This document shows, one piece after another, positions 42,251-53,432 of a stretch of 64,000 nucleotides of DNA. Location: positions 1,426,001 through 1,490,000 of the forward strand of contig OZ004582.1 of NCBI GenBank assembly GCA_963924555.1, in the 5' to 3' direction. The DNA comes from Crambe crambe. Taxonomy: Eukaryota > Porifera > Demospongiae > Poecilosclerida > Crambeidae. Below the pieces are notes generated by a model. The model ran no database searches and was not told the origin of the DNA. It was given only the letters and a program-made list of their open reading frames with translations. Made by a program: the position numbers and the translations under genes. How positions within the stretch are numbered: the stretch's first letter is position 1; every line of letters begins with the position of its first letter.

Positions 42251-44284
42251 GCTTAAGTTTAGCTATAGCCAAGGTCTTCATTTATGTTCCAGTCACTCCT
42301 TGCTGAATTACAGTACAGTCAGCTCACTTCACCATGCCGTGTACATGTCATTTACATTGCTGTTGCTGTAAAGTTTTATATCAACAAAACTTAAATAGCT
42401 AAACAAATTCTTCAACCAGAGACACTGTATGTACCTACAAAAGAGGTTTATGTAGAGCTGGCTTTGTATAGTACTGTACTGTAGCCTCCCTCATTCACTA
42501 AGAAAAAGGATAGAAACAAAAATTTCTTCAAATAAAAAGGTTAAGTAGGGATAGCCTAAAATCTAGCTGGGCTATCTATAATGTGCTGCAGCCTCGTATG
42601 AAAAAAATCTTCGCGATATTACCTCATAAAAGGGGTGGGGCAATTAATAGCAGTTCTCCTCATAACACCTGCACAGGATGTGGCCATTTGATGGCATCCA
42701 CTATTATGATCACTACACCAAATGCATAAACTCCCCATACTCCTCCCTCAAGCAAGACATACGTACCATCTCAATAATTATTTCAGTGATCACATATGTA
42801 ACAATTAGCTAATGCTGTTCACTTTTTAAAATGTTCACTCCTTTCAGTACTCCATTACACTGCAGATGATCATCCTTCAAACTCTCCTCCCTGAACAGAA
42901 TGAAATACTATAAAATTTGATCATTAAATAAATTTAGTTCGTTCAAGGAAGCATTAGCTATACCTTTAGTGTCTATCAATTTTCATAATCACAAAGAAAA
43001 AGAATGCAAACAAGTTATTATAACTGCAGCTTCACAAGTTGTTGAATTGGTAATTAGTGTGCTGCAGTTTACCTTGTATCATCACTGACATTATTGAAAC
43101 TCTTGTAGCAATCACTTTAGTGGAGAGCTGACTCTTCTGGTACCTAATTGGCAAGGTCAATTAGGCATCAGCAGGCTGCCATATTATGGCTACTCCTTGC
43201 AGCAAGGATTATTACTTGCAGTAAACTTCCTCTAATCAGGCGACCCCTGTATTCAGGAAGTCTCAATGTATACTACGTACAGTGCTTTGCAAGTTGATTG
43301 GCAGAGTTCGTGTCTTAACTGTTATGTCAGTGAATTGCTAAAAGACTTCAACTCGGTCCAATTTGCATCTTGTCTTTGAATGCTGTGAGGTTCTCTAGCT
43401 CCCTTAAAATCAGCTATTGTTATTTGGAAAAGCTGGCTGAAGACAATATAATTTTTCCTATATCTATCTCTTTAGCTATTTGACTGGAAGAGCCGGGAAA
43501 TCAGCCTTGAATCAAACCATGGAGGAGAAAGCCTCTTCTCCAACCCGGTACCCCTACGTAGGTTCATTTCTGATATAATATAGTCCAACCGTACATTGGC
43601 AGTTTGATAAAATATCCATAGCCAGTTTGTTAAAGTTATGCAACTGTACTGAAGGTGGAGAAAAGTTGGAAATGCTACATTAGTCACACACAATCTTACT
43701 GATATGAGTTGATCACAAAACTTCAGTAGATGATGACAGAAAACCCTGATACATGATCAGCCTTGCCGATTAGCAATTAGAGTGCATTGCATATTGAACC
43801 TTCTTGTCCATTCACGCATGGTGCCTAGATAGAAATTTGCCTAGGCTATACTTGCAATTTTTTACAAGCTGGATAGCACTCAAATGTGAATCTTGCCTCA
43901 CTTCTGACTGTTATAATCCAAATTGGTCACAAAATTTTTTTCCCTAGAAATGCTATGTAGACTTGGGAAATTAAAAAAAAATAAATCAATAGTTGTCGTA
44001 TTGAGCTGGAAAGTGTTAGAATGTGTAGTGCAGTGAAAACCAAGTAAAACGGTATTATCTGACGTATATGACAACTGTGTGTGTCTTTCAAACTGGCCAT
44101 TCCTGCATGTTTGTATGTTTCTCCATATCCATCGACTCCTGTCAGTCCTACATTATCTTGTCATCAGTACAATACGTCACCATGTCGTAATGGCCAGTCA
44201 CTAGTCCTTCAGGTCAGAGGTCAAGTATAACTCGTGCCATGTGACCAGTAGTCCGAAATAGGCTGACAATTTTTGCTTCTTTGC
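42251..44284. other. No recognisable gene over 2 kb
   Basis: AT-rich. Several open frames of 60-75 codons overlap on both strands. None has a motif, splice context or coding pattern that I can support. Confidence 0.45.
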
Positions 44285-44658
44285 CTCTCTAGCCTTGCTC
44301 AAATGAATCTTCCTTTTTGTTTTTGGAGGCATACTTCAGTACTCTCTCTTTCTTGGGCTTTAAATATGATGTGCCAGCACCAAGAACTCGCTCCAAGCGC
44401 AAGCTCACTGGTACTTCTGAACAAATTGAGCCCAATGCGAAGAAGAGAAGGGTTGACAACTCTATCAAAGCCAATCCTGTTGACTCTCAGCTGGAACAAA
44501 GGGTATGGCCTTTCAAATTTCATTCAGTCGATGAGCAATGGCAGCGCAACACTTGTGCCTCCCTTGGTCTCCAGTTTGAGAGAAGCAATGGAGCGAGTCC
44601 AGGTAGTGGCAATTTGCCTCTCACTTGTCCAGACAAGAATAAAATTAAGACAATTTGA
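44285..44658 (+). CDS. Unrecognised open exon with basic nuclear-type motif
   Basis: After an acceptor-like gcctctctag the frame reads NESSFLFLEAYFSTLSFLGF, KYDVPAPRTRSKRKLTGTSE, QIEPNAKKRRVDNSIKANPV and SVDEQWQRNTCASLGLQFER, ending TGA at 44656. It contains two basic clusters (RTRSKRK and NAKKRR), resembling a bipartite nuclear localisation signal. No family recognised. It is open for 120 codons and may be a genuine exon, but overlapping frames are also open. Confidence 0.3.
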
Positions 44659-44659
44659 A

Positions 44660-45090
44660 TAGAACCAATATGGACAAAATAAACACTTGGGGTACTGATA
44701 TTGAAATGTTTGCTTTTGCACATTTGTTAAATACTCCAATATATTCATTTGTAAAGAATTTAAATGATTGGCATAAATATCCCCCCTCCAGGATAAATTT
44801 AACCATGACAAAAATCAACAGATAAAAATGAGGTGGATGCTTTTATACCCTTCACCTCGTCAAACTAAACATAGTAACACACACACTATAAATAAAACAG
44901 TCATGGAAGGTTCTGGAACCTGAGTTCGTCAACACATAAACATGGATTACATACACAAGATGATACAGAATTACACATATACATGAACATAAAGGGCATG
45001 TTGTGATTACAGAATTACATTCATATATGGATGCATACATTCATTACACATGGTGATACAAAATTACACACATGTACATTCCCCTACATG
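44660..45090. other. No recognisable gene
   Basis: Rich in ATACAT/ACACAT words (44930-45080, an imperfect ACATACA-type degenerate repeat). No exon. Confidence 0.4.
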
Positions 45091-45094
45091 GCAC

Positions 45095-45395
45095 TGCCAT
45101 GGGTCACCTCACGTGGAGGCTGTCCCTCCACACCACCACAAGTAAACTTCTCCTTCCCAAAGTCATTCCTCCATCCACAAGCCTCCTCAAGCAAAAAAAC
45201 AACCAGAAACATTACTATGACAAGCATTGGCTCCACTGAACACTGGCGATCAGATTCACTTCAAAAATGGTGCTCTCTGGAGGTCGCTGACTCACCCAGA
45301 TCATATGTAATTACCACTCCTGATGGACAAACATACCGGAGAAACCGGAGGCACCTCAGGCCGACATGTGCAACTACAGAATGTCATGAAGACTA
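45095..45395 (+). pseudogene. Gypsy integrase C-terminal tail fragment
   Basis: Mixed frames read LLKQKNNQKHYYDKHWL, then ADSPRSYVITTPDGQTYRRN, RRHLRPT. The pattern of a QK.YYD+H block followed by PRSY.V.TPDG..YRRNRRHL is the C-terminal end of integrase in many metazoan Gypsy-type elements. Stops and frame changes are present. The rest of the element is absent. Confidence 0.6.
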
Positions 45396-45399
45396 GAGT

Positions 45400-46050
45400 G
45401 ACGATGAATTTCCCCCTTGGCGACGAACAAGACGATAGAGAAAGAGACGATGTTGGAGAGCAAGATGACCGGAATCAGGCCCTGACAGCAAGCGAACCTA
45501 GTGTACCAACTGCTCCACTACGATGATCCACATGATTAACCCCACGACCCTTCAGCTATGCTGATCCATACTCATTACGCTTCCATCTCGCTACTTGAAA
45601 GCGCCCGAAAAGAGAGTCTAACATCGTCCACATCAAACTGTCCACTACACATTCTACCATCTCCTTTACACACCCACTTCCTCATAAACTGCTCCACCAA
45701 TGCATCCACATTAATTCTATTCAGCATTCACACCATTGGAGCTATTGCCGAATCAATGTTGTACAAGGGATGCATACGCTGAACCCCCAGAAGATCTTAT
45801 ACAGACAAGTCAATTCTATCAAGCTGATGTACCCTCATGTGGCAATGTTGTCTAGAGAGTATCGAATGTGGACTGTACAGTAACCTACAATTTTTTCTGC
45901 ATTAGGCATGGAAAAATATATTAAATTTGTACAAAATTTATGTTGAGTGTGTGGGAAAAGACTGAAAAAATATTCCTATAGTAAATGTAATGAGGCCTGT
46001 AAGAGTATTTCTTTCAGTATTGGGTGCTGAGGTTCAAGGAGAATCAAAGG
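45400..46050. other. No recognisable gene
   Basis: Acidic and Ser-rich open frames near 45320-45530 follow the integrase tail and are likely retroelement 3' sequence. Nothing else is supportable. Confidence 0.35.
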
Positions 46051-46052
46051 AA

Positions 46053-46115
46053 ATATGTGACAGGCTATAAGAAAAGGGGGAATGTTACGCAAAAATTCGA
46101 AATTTGAGTTATTGA
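46053..46115 (+). repeat. Dispersed repeat R1, copy 3
   Basis: TATGTGACAGGCTATAAGAA, AAGGGGGAATGTTACGCAAA, AATTCGAAA. It shares TATGTGACA.GCTATA.GAAAA and GGAATGTTAC.CAAAAATTC with copy 2. Confidence 0.7.
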
Positions 46116-46392
46116 TATAGCGTTGTAGTTCATACCTCGGGGAGTAAAATGGTTCTTGGCTGGAAGCCAAATTCTAAACAATCGCTAAGTTACACGCGCT
46201 GATAATACACCGCCTCAGAGGAAGTTAGATCATTGATTACAAGGGCGTATAGAGGAAGAGAGGGCATGCAACTCCATTAGACAGCGAAAAATAAAGTGTT
46301 ACTATTTATAGAAATTCATTAGCGCGTGCAACAACCCACGCATTCACACGTGACCACTTTGTCTCCATGTACATGTATTGCAAGTGCAAGCA

Positions 46393-47141
46393 ATGGAAGA
46401 GTTTTTAGCTAACCAAGAGCTAGACAGTGGCAATAATGACATAGTGGGTAAGTAAGATAGACAGACATAGGGTGTAAGAAATAAAACACAAAACTCTGCT
46501 TGTTTCTTATTCAAGCACTTCCAACTTTGGTGTTACTTTGGATTCTTCCCCTTGTCCCCCTGTAACAGAAAAAAAAACAAGACTACTTAAAAAGGAGGAG
46601 AGAGTAGACATAAAAAAAGTATTGACCAAGAAGCAGTACTACTGCACATTCTCACATACAGCAGTCCTCTCAAATCTCAAGATTTTGGAGTGAGACTCAA
46701 GGTTTTGAACGAAATCTCAAGTTTTCAAGCCAACAGTACCAAATCTCACTCCAACTCTTTGATACAACCACGAATAGTATATTGATTGTTACAACTAAAA
46801 CCACTACACTAGCTTTATTCACTGCTGAGAGCCTGTAGCTGATGGCTGACTCTGATTCGAGTTCTGAGGATACTGGATGTCCTCCTTCCAAGAGGAAATC
46901 TCTAACTGGAGCAGCTTCATATAAATTAGATGATGTAGGGTTTCTAGCCAAGCAAAAAGCATCCCAGCTTCTCCAGGAAGGTGACATATCAGCAAGTAAG
47001 TTTTCTTCCTTTTTCAGTGCTGTAAGGATGTTCTTTTCTTATGCCACTGAATACCTCCTGAAATGGTGTCCTATGAAGGAAGACCTACTTAAATCTGTTG
47101 TTTGCAGCTTGCTGGAATGGACCAACTTCTTTTTCTTCTGA
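46393..47141 (+). CDS. Unrecognised split gene, N-terminal part
   Basis: A candidate first exon, MEEFLANQELDSGNNDIVG, ends at a perfect donor G|GTAAGT (exon 46393-46447). Downstream an open frame at 46514-46693 reads STSNFGVTLDSSPCPPVTEK, KTRLLKKEERVDIKKVLTKK. A third at 46842-47141 reads MADSDSSSEDTGCPPSKRKS, LTGAASYKLDDVGFLAKQKA and SFFSAVRMFFSYATEYLLKW. The last block (FF...Y..ATEYLLKWCP) resembles a segment found in hAT- and SCAN-like transposon proteins, but this is weak. Splice phases between the parts were not resolved, so they may belong to different genes. Confidence 0.3.
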
Positions 47142-47754
47142 AATTGTCTCTTGGCCCTCTTTGAAGCTGTACTTCGCCGTCCCATAGCCTGAGGCAATCA
47201 TTGACAAAACAGATCCTTGGGTAACTGGCACCTATAGCTAGCTAGCTACATCTCTGTCTCTCATTACTATACAGCTATGCTATACTGATTTGAAGCTGTA
47301 GTAAGTTGATAAACTCTAAGAGCACATCTAAGATCCCTGGTCCTGACAATTAGCTAGCTAATTCTCATTTTTGCTACCAGACTGACATGTTAAGCTAATC
47401 TAGCCTATACTCCTCACCTTCTCAACGTTGTCTCAATCTCGTGAAATAAGAAATATAATGCGCTTTTAAGATTATTGTCATTCGCATTTTCAAGTAGCAG
47501 TGCTGCACGAATGTACGCGGAATAATACGTATGAAAGCGAACGGATGCAAGCGAAAATCAGTGAATATTAAGCCAGAATAACGCGTAAGTCCGCGCAAAA
47601 AAAATGTTAGCGTCCGTGTAATCGCGGTAAATTCTTACACAGTATACCGCGTGCTCACAAGTTATAGCGCACATTGCTCAACACGGGTTTGCCCTAATAA
47701 CATTAATCCCATAAAGTAGTAATGATCTTACCTCTATAGCCACTGACATATGTC
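47142..47754. other. No recognisable gene; odd CpG-bearing segment
   Basis: Bases 47480-47690 hold many CG dinucleotides in AT-rich context (GAATGTACGCGGAATAATAC, AAGCGAACGGATGCAAGCGA, TAACGCGTAAGTCCGCGC), unlike the flanks. No frame is supportable. Confidence 0.4.
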
Positions 47755-48640
47755 AGACTCACTACTCCAAGAGTTGAATCCAGCTCTCGTACTTTGAAAC
47801 GGAGAAGCAGTGAGATGGAGCAAGTTAGGGATGTGATCAGCAAAGGCTCTTCAGTGGATCAACTTCAGTACGAATTAAAAGTGCTGACAAAGGAAGATAG
47901 GCAGTCTCTCTTGGACACTGCTTCAGTCCATGATGTGTCCACAGTAATCCCCCCAAGTGAGGTCTTGGCCATGAAGTCTGATTGTCTGTCACATGGAGCA
48001 AACTCGGAGGTAAGGATGAATGATAGTGTATACATCATGCGGTCTCATCATACCTATAACAGATGGATGAGGGAATGGAAAATCAGCTTCAGCACCGAGT
48101 ACAACAATTGCTTGATCAGAATGATAGGTAAAACTGATACACTTACATTTTTGGCATACGAGGGGTCAGATACCAAGACGAACCTCAACGTGGCTCTTGG
48201 TCGTTACCAATTACAAATCAAGGAGCTGCAGAAGTGCAAATGGAGGTATATTAAATATGCAGATTTAATAAAAGTGTAATGCAAGAATAGCAATGGTGAT
48301 GAATTTTCTGTCAAACTCCTGCTCTCTGGTGACTATGAATTCCTGTGTCATATGTACGGGTTGTCAGGAGCAAGTGGTATGGTGGTTATACCAATCAATC
48401 ACAATTACCCACTAACTCATCCTAATTTCCCTAGGACGTCACTGCTGTTTATGGTGTGAAATAACAAATGCTGAGCTGAAGGAACGAAGGAGTGAACATA
48501 GAAAACCTCGCGTTCGTACCCTCCAAACACTTCAAGATGATCTCAAACGTTTTTTAGATGATGGTGGCAATAAAGAGAGCGAAGTTTTACAACAATGTAA
48601 TCTCAGAATATCTTTTTGATATTCCCATCGACTCTGTAAG
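47755..48640 (+). pseudogene. Family X, copy 2 (most complete)
   Basis: Reads TTPRVESSSRTLKRRSSEME, QVRDVISKGSSVDQLQYELK, VLTKEDRQSLLDTASVHDVS, then NRWMREWKISFSTEYNN. A gap follows where copy 1 has its VPDL and GGDKGG blocks, then FLAYEGSDTKTNLNVALGRY, QLQIKELQKCKWR. In a second frame it reads LLSGDYEFLCHMYGLSGASG, an intron (48377-48434, 58 bases, G|GTATGG ... ccctag), then RHCCLWCEITNAELKERRSE, RVRTLQTLQDDLKRFLDDGG and EYLFDIPIDS ending at a donor CT|GTAAGT. The intron splits the same Gly codon as in copy 1. Stops at 48278 and a slip near 48590 make it non-functional. The N-terminal part is matched by copy 3. Family function is unknown; the conserved RHCC.WC cluster suggests a zinc site. 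Confidence 0.65.
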
Positions 48641-48734
48641 TATAACATATTTGGTGTTTGTGATGCAAGAGGAGGTGGCTGAAAGTTGTCGTTGGCAATG
48701 GTGAAAAACTCCTTGATACTGCGCTTAGTCATCA

Positions 48735-49080
48735 CAGGTGGTAAAATGACCGCTCACACTGCACTATCCTGAGGTGCTCCTGAGCTTCCTCCACCACACT
48801 TGACTTCTGCCTTTCGGGACAATTTGCCTTCAGGATTGCTGAACTGTTTTGTTGGCAAGTCCAGTAAAGGTCCGTCATTGGCTTCATCAGTCGAATTGAT
48901 GGAAGTTGCTTTCTCCAAAGCTGGCAAAAAGTGGAGTAAGCAACAGTGTGTACGGAGTCATTTCCTGCAGCAGCGTCTTGGTACACTCTCCAAATAGCTC
49001 ATTTTGTGGTACTAGATGGCAGTAACTTCACGTTATCTCTACTGTAACCAGGCACACCAGGTAACCAGCGTGAGAGTGTG
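48735..49080 (-). pseudogene. Unnamed multicopy-type family (family Z) fragment
   Basis: The minus strand reads LSRWLPGVPGYSRDNVKLLP, SSTTK, stop, AIWRVYQDAAAGNDSVHTVA, YSTFCQLWRKQLPSIRLMKP, MTDLYWTCQQNSSAILKANC and EEAQEHLRIVQCERSFY. The layout LPGR.PGY....VKLLPSS..K, then V.YSTF..LWR...P.I...KPM+DLC..CQ, is one I have met in many cnidarian and sponge predicted proteins without a formal name, often in transposon-like contexts. A stop breaks the frame at about 49000. It abuts family X copy 2 tail to tail. Confidence 0.45.
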
Positions 49081-49670
49081 CATTGGCATTCGCTTAGTAT
49101 CAATTGCCTCCTCAATCCCAATCCATCCACTTCACACTGGCTACTACAACTTTCCCCCTCGCATAGAGCACTACCACTTCTCGCACAGAGCACTACCACT
49201 TCCTTCGCACAGAGCACTACCACATACATGCCACCTCACCATCTACCCCCTCCAAGCACATCTCAGTCTCAAAATGCCAATGGGATTAACTGAGCAAATA
49301 ACAATAGGTATGCATCATAAAGAAAGGAGGTTATGAGTATAAGTCACAGGGTTACAAGAATATCTTACACAGTATGTTTTACCCCCATGACAGCAGTGAA
49401 AGTTTTGGAGGCAGTGGTGGGTATGGTATTGATGATGAAGTTTTTGTGGGGCATGAAGACACTTATAAACCCTTTTCTTGATAGTGCACACCTCTATCCA
49501 TTGTAAATATTTGGTACTGATTTGAATGCTAGATAAAATTAATGATGTCCTATGGGTGTTGTAAGCAATTTCTGAGCAGTAAGTTTAACTTATTTTTTTC
49601 TTTTTTCCTCTAAAAAGTGGATACTAACTGTCACTTAAAAAATAGCTACTATTAATTTTGAGGGGTTCTT
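49081..49670. other. No recognisable gene
   Basis: A short direct repeat GCACAGAGCACTACCACTTC / GCACAGAGCACTACCACATA occurs near 49180-49225. No exon. Confidence 0.4.
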
Positions 49671-50684
49671 TTATTTATTTAAAATGCAATACACCTCTCT
49701 CTGCAGGCCCTGAGATCCCAAAATCTTGAAATCTTCATCAAGATCATCCAGCTGCTGCTCAGTATCCCTGCAACTAGGGTTGAAAAAGTCGCTTATGACC
49801 TCCAGCATTGATTCCTGATCTTGCTCAGAAAACTGCAACAATTGATTCACAGCTTTTGCTGCTTCACTAGCAGAATACTTAATTTCAATGAATTGCATTT
49901 GTGGTTACTGTGGTAACAACTATTTTAACAAAGGGAAATTACCGCATACTATTGTGTTTACGTAAGCCATAATCTATAGCGTACAATTTTTTTTTGACTT
50001 GGCGTGGAGGTAGACCAAAGACCATAGATACCTCTGAGGTAACAAAAATTTAGATAGAAAAAAAAATTTTTTTTGATAGAAAATCCATGCGGAATGCGCA
50101 TTTTTTTTATATTTTGCAAGCCCCACCCACTATTAATTTAAAAAAAACACAAGAATCCAGTTCAAAAACAACAACAACTGATTGGCATCTGATGATGATG
50201 AAGGTAGCAGCTTCCTCTTCCTTTTCAGCACAGGAAACTGTCCTTGTTGCTTGCAATAGTCGCAGAGAGGGTACTTGCCTTCTTCTGTGTCAGACCAGGG
50301 ACAGCCGCAGTGTGTGCACACAGACATGAACATCTGCGAAGAATGGTCATGGCAACAGATCTCAATGCATAGCAACAGAGGTTGTTCAAAGTCACTCAGC
50401 ACCACGTACTTGAAGTACATACTACCACTTCAGATAAGTGAGCGATCCTGGAAATTTTGGCTGTCCTGAGCTTTTCCGACCTGAGCTTGAATAGCACTGC
50501 TCTGCTTCTCAGGCGATAGAGAGAAGGGCTCCATGGAATCGAAGCTATGGTCAATGATCCCTTGAAATAGTGACAAGACTGTAGCGCCTGCAGCATCTTC
50601 ATCCGGGATGACAACTATCCTCCAGTCTCTCTCCACAACCCTCCTAGAAGCATACTGCACCATTATTTTCGTAGAAACTAACAT
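49671..50684 (-). CDS. Unrecognised minus-strand gene in three open segments
   Basis: Segment 1 (50430-50684) reads MLVSTKIMVQYASRRVVERD, WRIVVIPDEDAAGATVLSLF, QGIIDHSFDSMEPFSLSPEK. Segment 2 (about 50150-50411, after acceptor-like acttcaag) reads YVVLSDFEQPLLLCIEICCH, SVCTHCGCPWSDTEEGKYPL, CDYCKQQGQFPVLKRKRKLL. Segment 3 (49671-49898) reads EIKYSASEAAKAVNQLLQFS, EQDQESMLEVISDFFNPSCR, DTEQQLDDLDEDFKI. Segment 2 has a CxxC...CxxC pattern (CTHCG, CDYC), suggesting a zinc ribbon. No stop falls within each segment and codon usage looks protein-like. The joins are unresolved because the gap between segments 1 and 2 is too short for an intron (a frameshift is possible). Function is not recognised. 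Confidence 0.4.
49960..50100. repeat. Low-complexity A/T runs with short repeat-like phrase
   Basis: GTGGAGGTAGACCAAAGACC, ATAGATACCTCTGAGGTA followed by A/T homopolymers resembles ATGGAGGCAGTCAAAGGACC, GAAGATACTGTGGAGGTA near 55930-55970, also followed by A/T homopolymers. It may be ends of one small element. Confidence 0.3.
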
Positions 50685-50786
50685 ACTCGATCGCTCAGCT
50701 CTCCCTAGTTAGCAGCTCCAGGCGACAGCATGCATTATGAACAGCAAGCTTGTTTGGCACTAACTGGTTAGAACTGGGGTGTCAAG

Positions 50787-52822
50787 TAGGGATGCGTCGA
50801 TTATGCTAGCACAAATTCAGGAATAACAGGACAGCAAAAGAATTCAGGAATAATTAGAGAGAAATATTGAATAAATCATGTGATGTCGACACGTGGCTAT
50901 AAGAAGTGCTAATTGAACGATGTCTTCAAGTGTTAGTCCAGACGTGTCTATGGTCAGTCCAAGTAGCAGTACTTTAGAGTCTGATACTACTAGTGTTATA
51001 GATTCTGGAGCTAGTTGCATAGATTCTGGAGCTAGTGAACGAGAAACTTTCAATGGAGCAGCTTCACTACTGAGCAGATTGCGAGCTCCTCGACCATCAG
51101 ACTTGGCGAGAAAGAGGAAAATAATTACTAATCCTCCCAGTGGGAAACGCAAAAGTCGAGGAACTACATCCGATTCAGATCCTATAGCTGTCACTCCCCA
51201 GCAGAGGGTATCCAATGAACAATTAACAGTTTCTTGTAATAAGTTGTTCTGCCGTGCTTGTCGAGAAAAACTGTGCTTAAAGAGTAGCAGTGTGAAGAAT
51301 CATTTGAAGTCAAAAAAACACCAGGAGGGAAAGATCAGGTTGCAAAGAAAAGAAGCACAAGAGCAAGACCTTGCAAAACACCTTGAAAAGTATAACAAGG
51401 AACATCATCCACGGGGAGAAACACTCCCAGAGTCACAGCAAATCAAGGTAGTTAAGACATTCCTACTAGCAGGTGTACCACTAAGCAAGCTGGATGTCTT
51501 CAGGAACCTTCTTGAAGAGACAGGCTATCGACTCACTGACAGACGCTTTATGTTTGACTTAATACCTTTTATATTGGAGGAAGAAGAAACTAACATTAAG
51601 CGTGAAATTCAAGGAAAACATATTGGAGTGATATTTGATGGGTGAAGCAATGGCTATAGTCATCCGCCTTGGGAATTGAAGCAGCGTCTTGTCCGCATGC
51701 AGTTGCTGTCAAAGAGCATGACAGGGGAGGAGGTGGCTCGTGAGTTGATTCATGTTCTTTCATCTAATTACGGTATAGGTCCAAATAGCCTTATTGCAGC
51801 TATGAGGGGCCGTGCTTCAGTAAATGATGTTGCTATGAAAACATTGAAAGTGGTCTATCCTAATGTTTTAGACATAGGATGTTTTTCCCACACAATTAAC
51901 AATGTTGGGGAGCATTTTAGAGTGCCATTGGTTGCAGAATTCTTCACTTCATGGATGGCTCTCTTCTCACATAGTTCAAAAGCCAAGTTCCTGTGGAAAG
52001 AGCTAACAGGAAAAGCAATGGCCTCATACAGTGCTACAAGATGGTGGTCAAAGTGGGAGATTTTTAATCAGCTTTTGGTCCAGTTTGGGGATATTGAGCC
52101 CTTCTTACGTATTAATAGCGATCTTGGACCTGTATCTCGACAAAAGTTGGTGAAAACCTTTGAAGATGCACAGAAACTCCCTCTCCTCAAGCTGGAACTT
52201 GCTTAGTCTCAGCTATTCAAGTGGCGAATACACCCAGCAACAACTTAGATCATATTCCAGGAGTTGCATACAACCAGGTTTGGACTATTTCAACAATCAC
52301 CTTCACAGTAGTTTAAAAACACCACTAGCAGCTTTTAAAGCTGCCCGACTCTTATGCCCACACAAAGTCAACTCTCTGAAGCCAACTTCATCTGATGTGG
52401 ATTCTCTAGAAATCTTTCCTTTTATTTCACCCACCAGTCATATACTGCCTTAAAGGAGGAACTTGCTACCTATCTGTCTAAAGCAGATGGAGTGGATATA
52501 ACTGTCGATACCCTTCAGTGGTGGAAGCAGTACGAGTCATCACCTGCTTGGGCTGCTTCAGCAAAGAAAGTCCTCACAGTACAACCTTCATCAGCAGCTG
52601 CCGAACGTGTTTTTTCTATTTTAATGATCAACAGGACAACAGTTTACAGGATTATTATAGAAGCCTCTGTTATGTTGAGATTTAACCGGTCAGCTAGCTA
52701 GCTATACTGCATGATATTTGGAGCATAATTCTGGGAATAATTCGAAATTTTTAAATGGAATAATTATAATTCTTTAAAGAATTGCCAGAAAGAATATTGG
52801 GTAACAATTTGACTCATCCCTC
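50787..52822 (+). mobile_element. hAT element with U1-like zinc finger, near full length but dead
   Basis: Candidate imperfect terminal repeats are TAGGGATGCGTCGATT (from 50787) and, inverted, AGGGATGAGTCAAAT (to 52822); no 8-bp target duplication is evident. The gene starts at 50920: MSSSVSPDVSMVSPSSS, basic region, U1-type C2H2 finger (LFCRACREKLCLKSSSVKNH, LKSKKH), and then GKHIGVIFDG followed by TGA at 51643-51645. The frame continues with LKQRLVRMQLLSKSMTGEEV, IGPNSLIAAMRGRASVNDVA, VLDIGCFSHTINNVGEHF and SYSATRWWSKWEIFNQLL, catalytic-domain and insertion landmarks of hAT enzymes (IFDG corresponds to the first Asp). After slips at 52204 and 52450 the C-terminal dimerisation region reads WWKQYESSPAWAASAKKVLT, VQPSSAAAERVFSIL. 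Few lesions suggest fairly recent activity. Confidence 0.85.
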
Positions 52823-53432
52823 ACGGGCGTTTTATCCGTATTGCCTAGTGGACATTAGCTTGTAAAAAGTAATTTTTTCTAACGCATAGCAACAGTATAG
52901 CAACAGCACTTCCGGTCTATAATATAGTGTTTTAGGGCATTGGGAGTGGCCTAAGGCATGCGCTGTTTATATAACAAGATGGAGGAATGATCGAGCTGGC
53001 TCCTCCAAAAAGAGCGGTGGCTCTAGCTAGATATTTCAGTAGCTTAGACACGCCCCCAAAATTATTTCCTTGCATTGAATTATCCTAGCAACAACCATGA
53101 CAACCACAAACATCCTGGAATTTAATTAACCTTTCACACCCAGACTTGCACTCTAGGCCATGTGACTAATTTAGAAGGAAGGGCAAAGCTCAGATCTGCG
53201 TGTTGCAGAAAGAATCATAAAAAAACACTGCACGATCAAGGAGATATGGAGGCAGGAAGATCATCATGTGTAGGCAACTGTAATACTTTTCCAGAAGCGC
53301 TTTAGGATGCAAGAACGAAGGTAAGATGTAGCTGGGAGTATACTAAAGACAGTGATATTCAAGCCAGTGTGGTACTTTTTTTTTTAAAGGCACAATGTAG
53401 CCTCAAATTTGGACATTATTTCTTGTAAGAAT
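52823..53432. other. No recognisable gene
   Basis: A short ATG frame (MEAGRSSCVGNCNTFPEAL) at 53245 ends in a stop after 20 codons. Nothing else. Confidence 0.35.
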
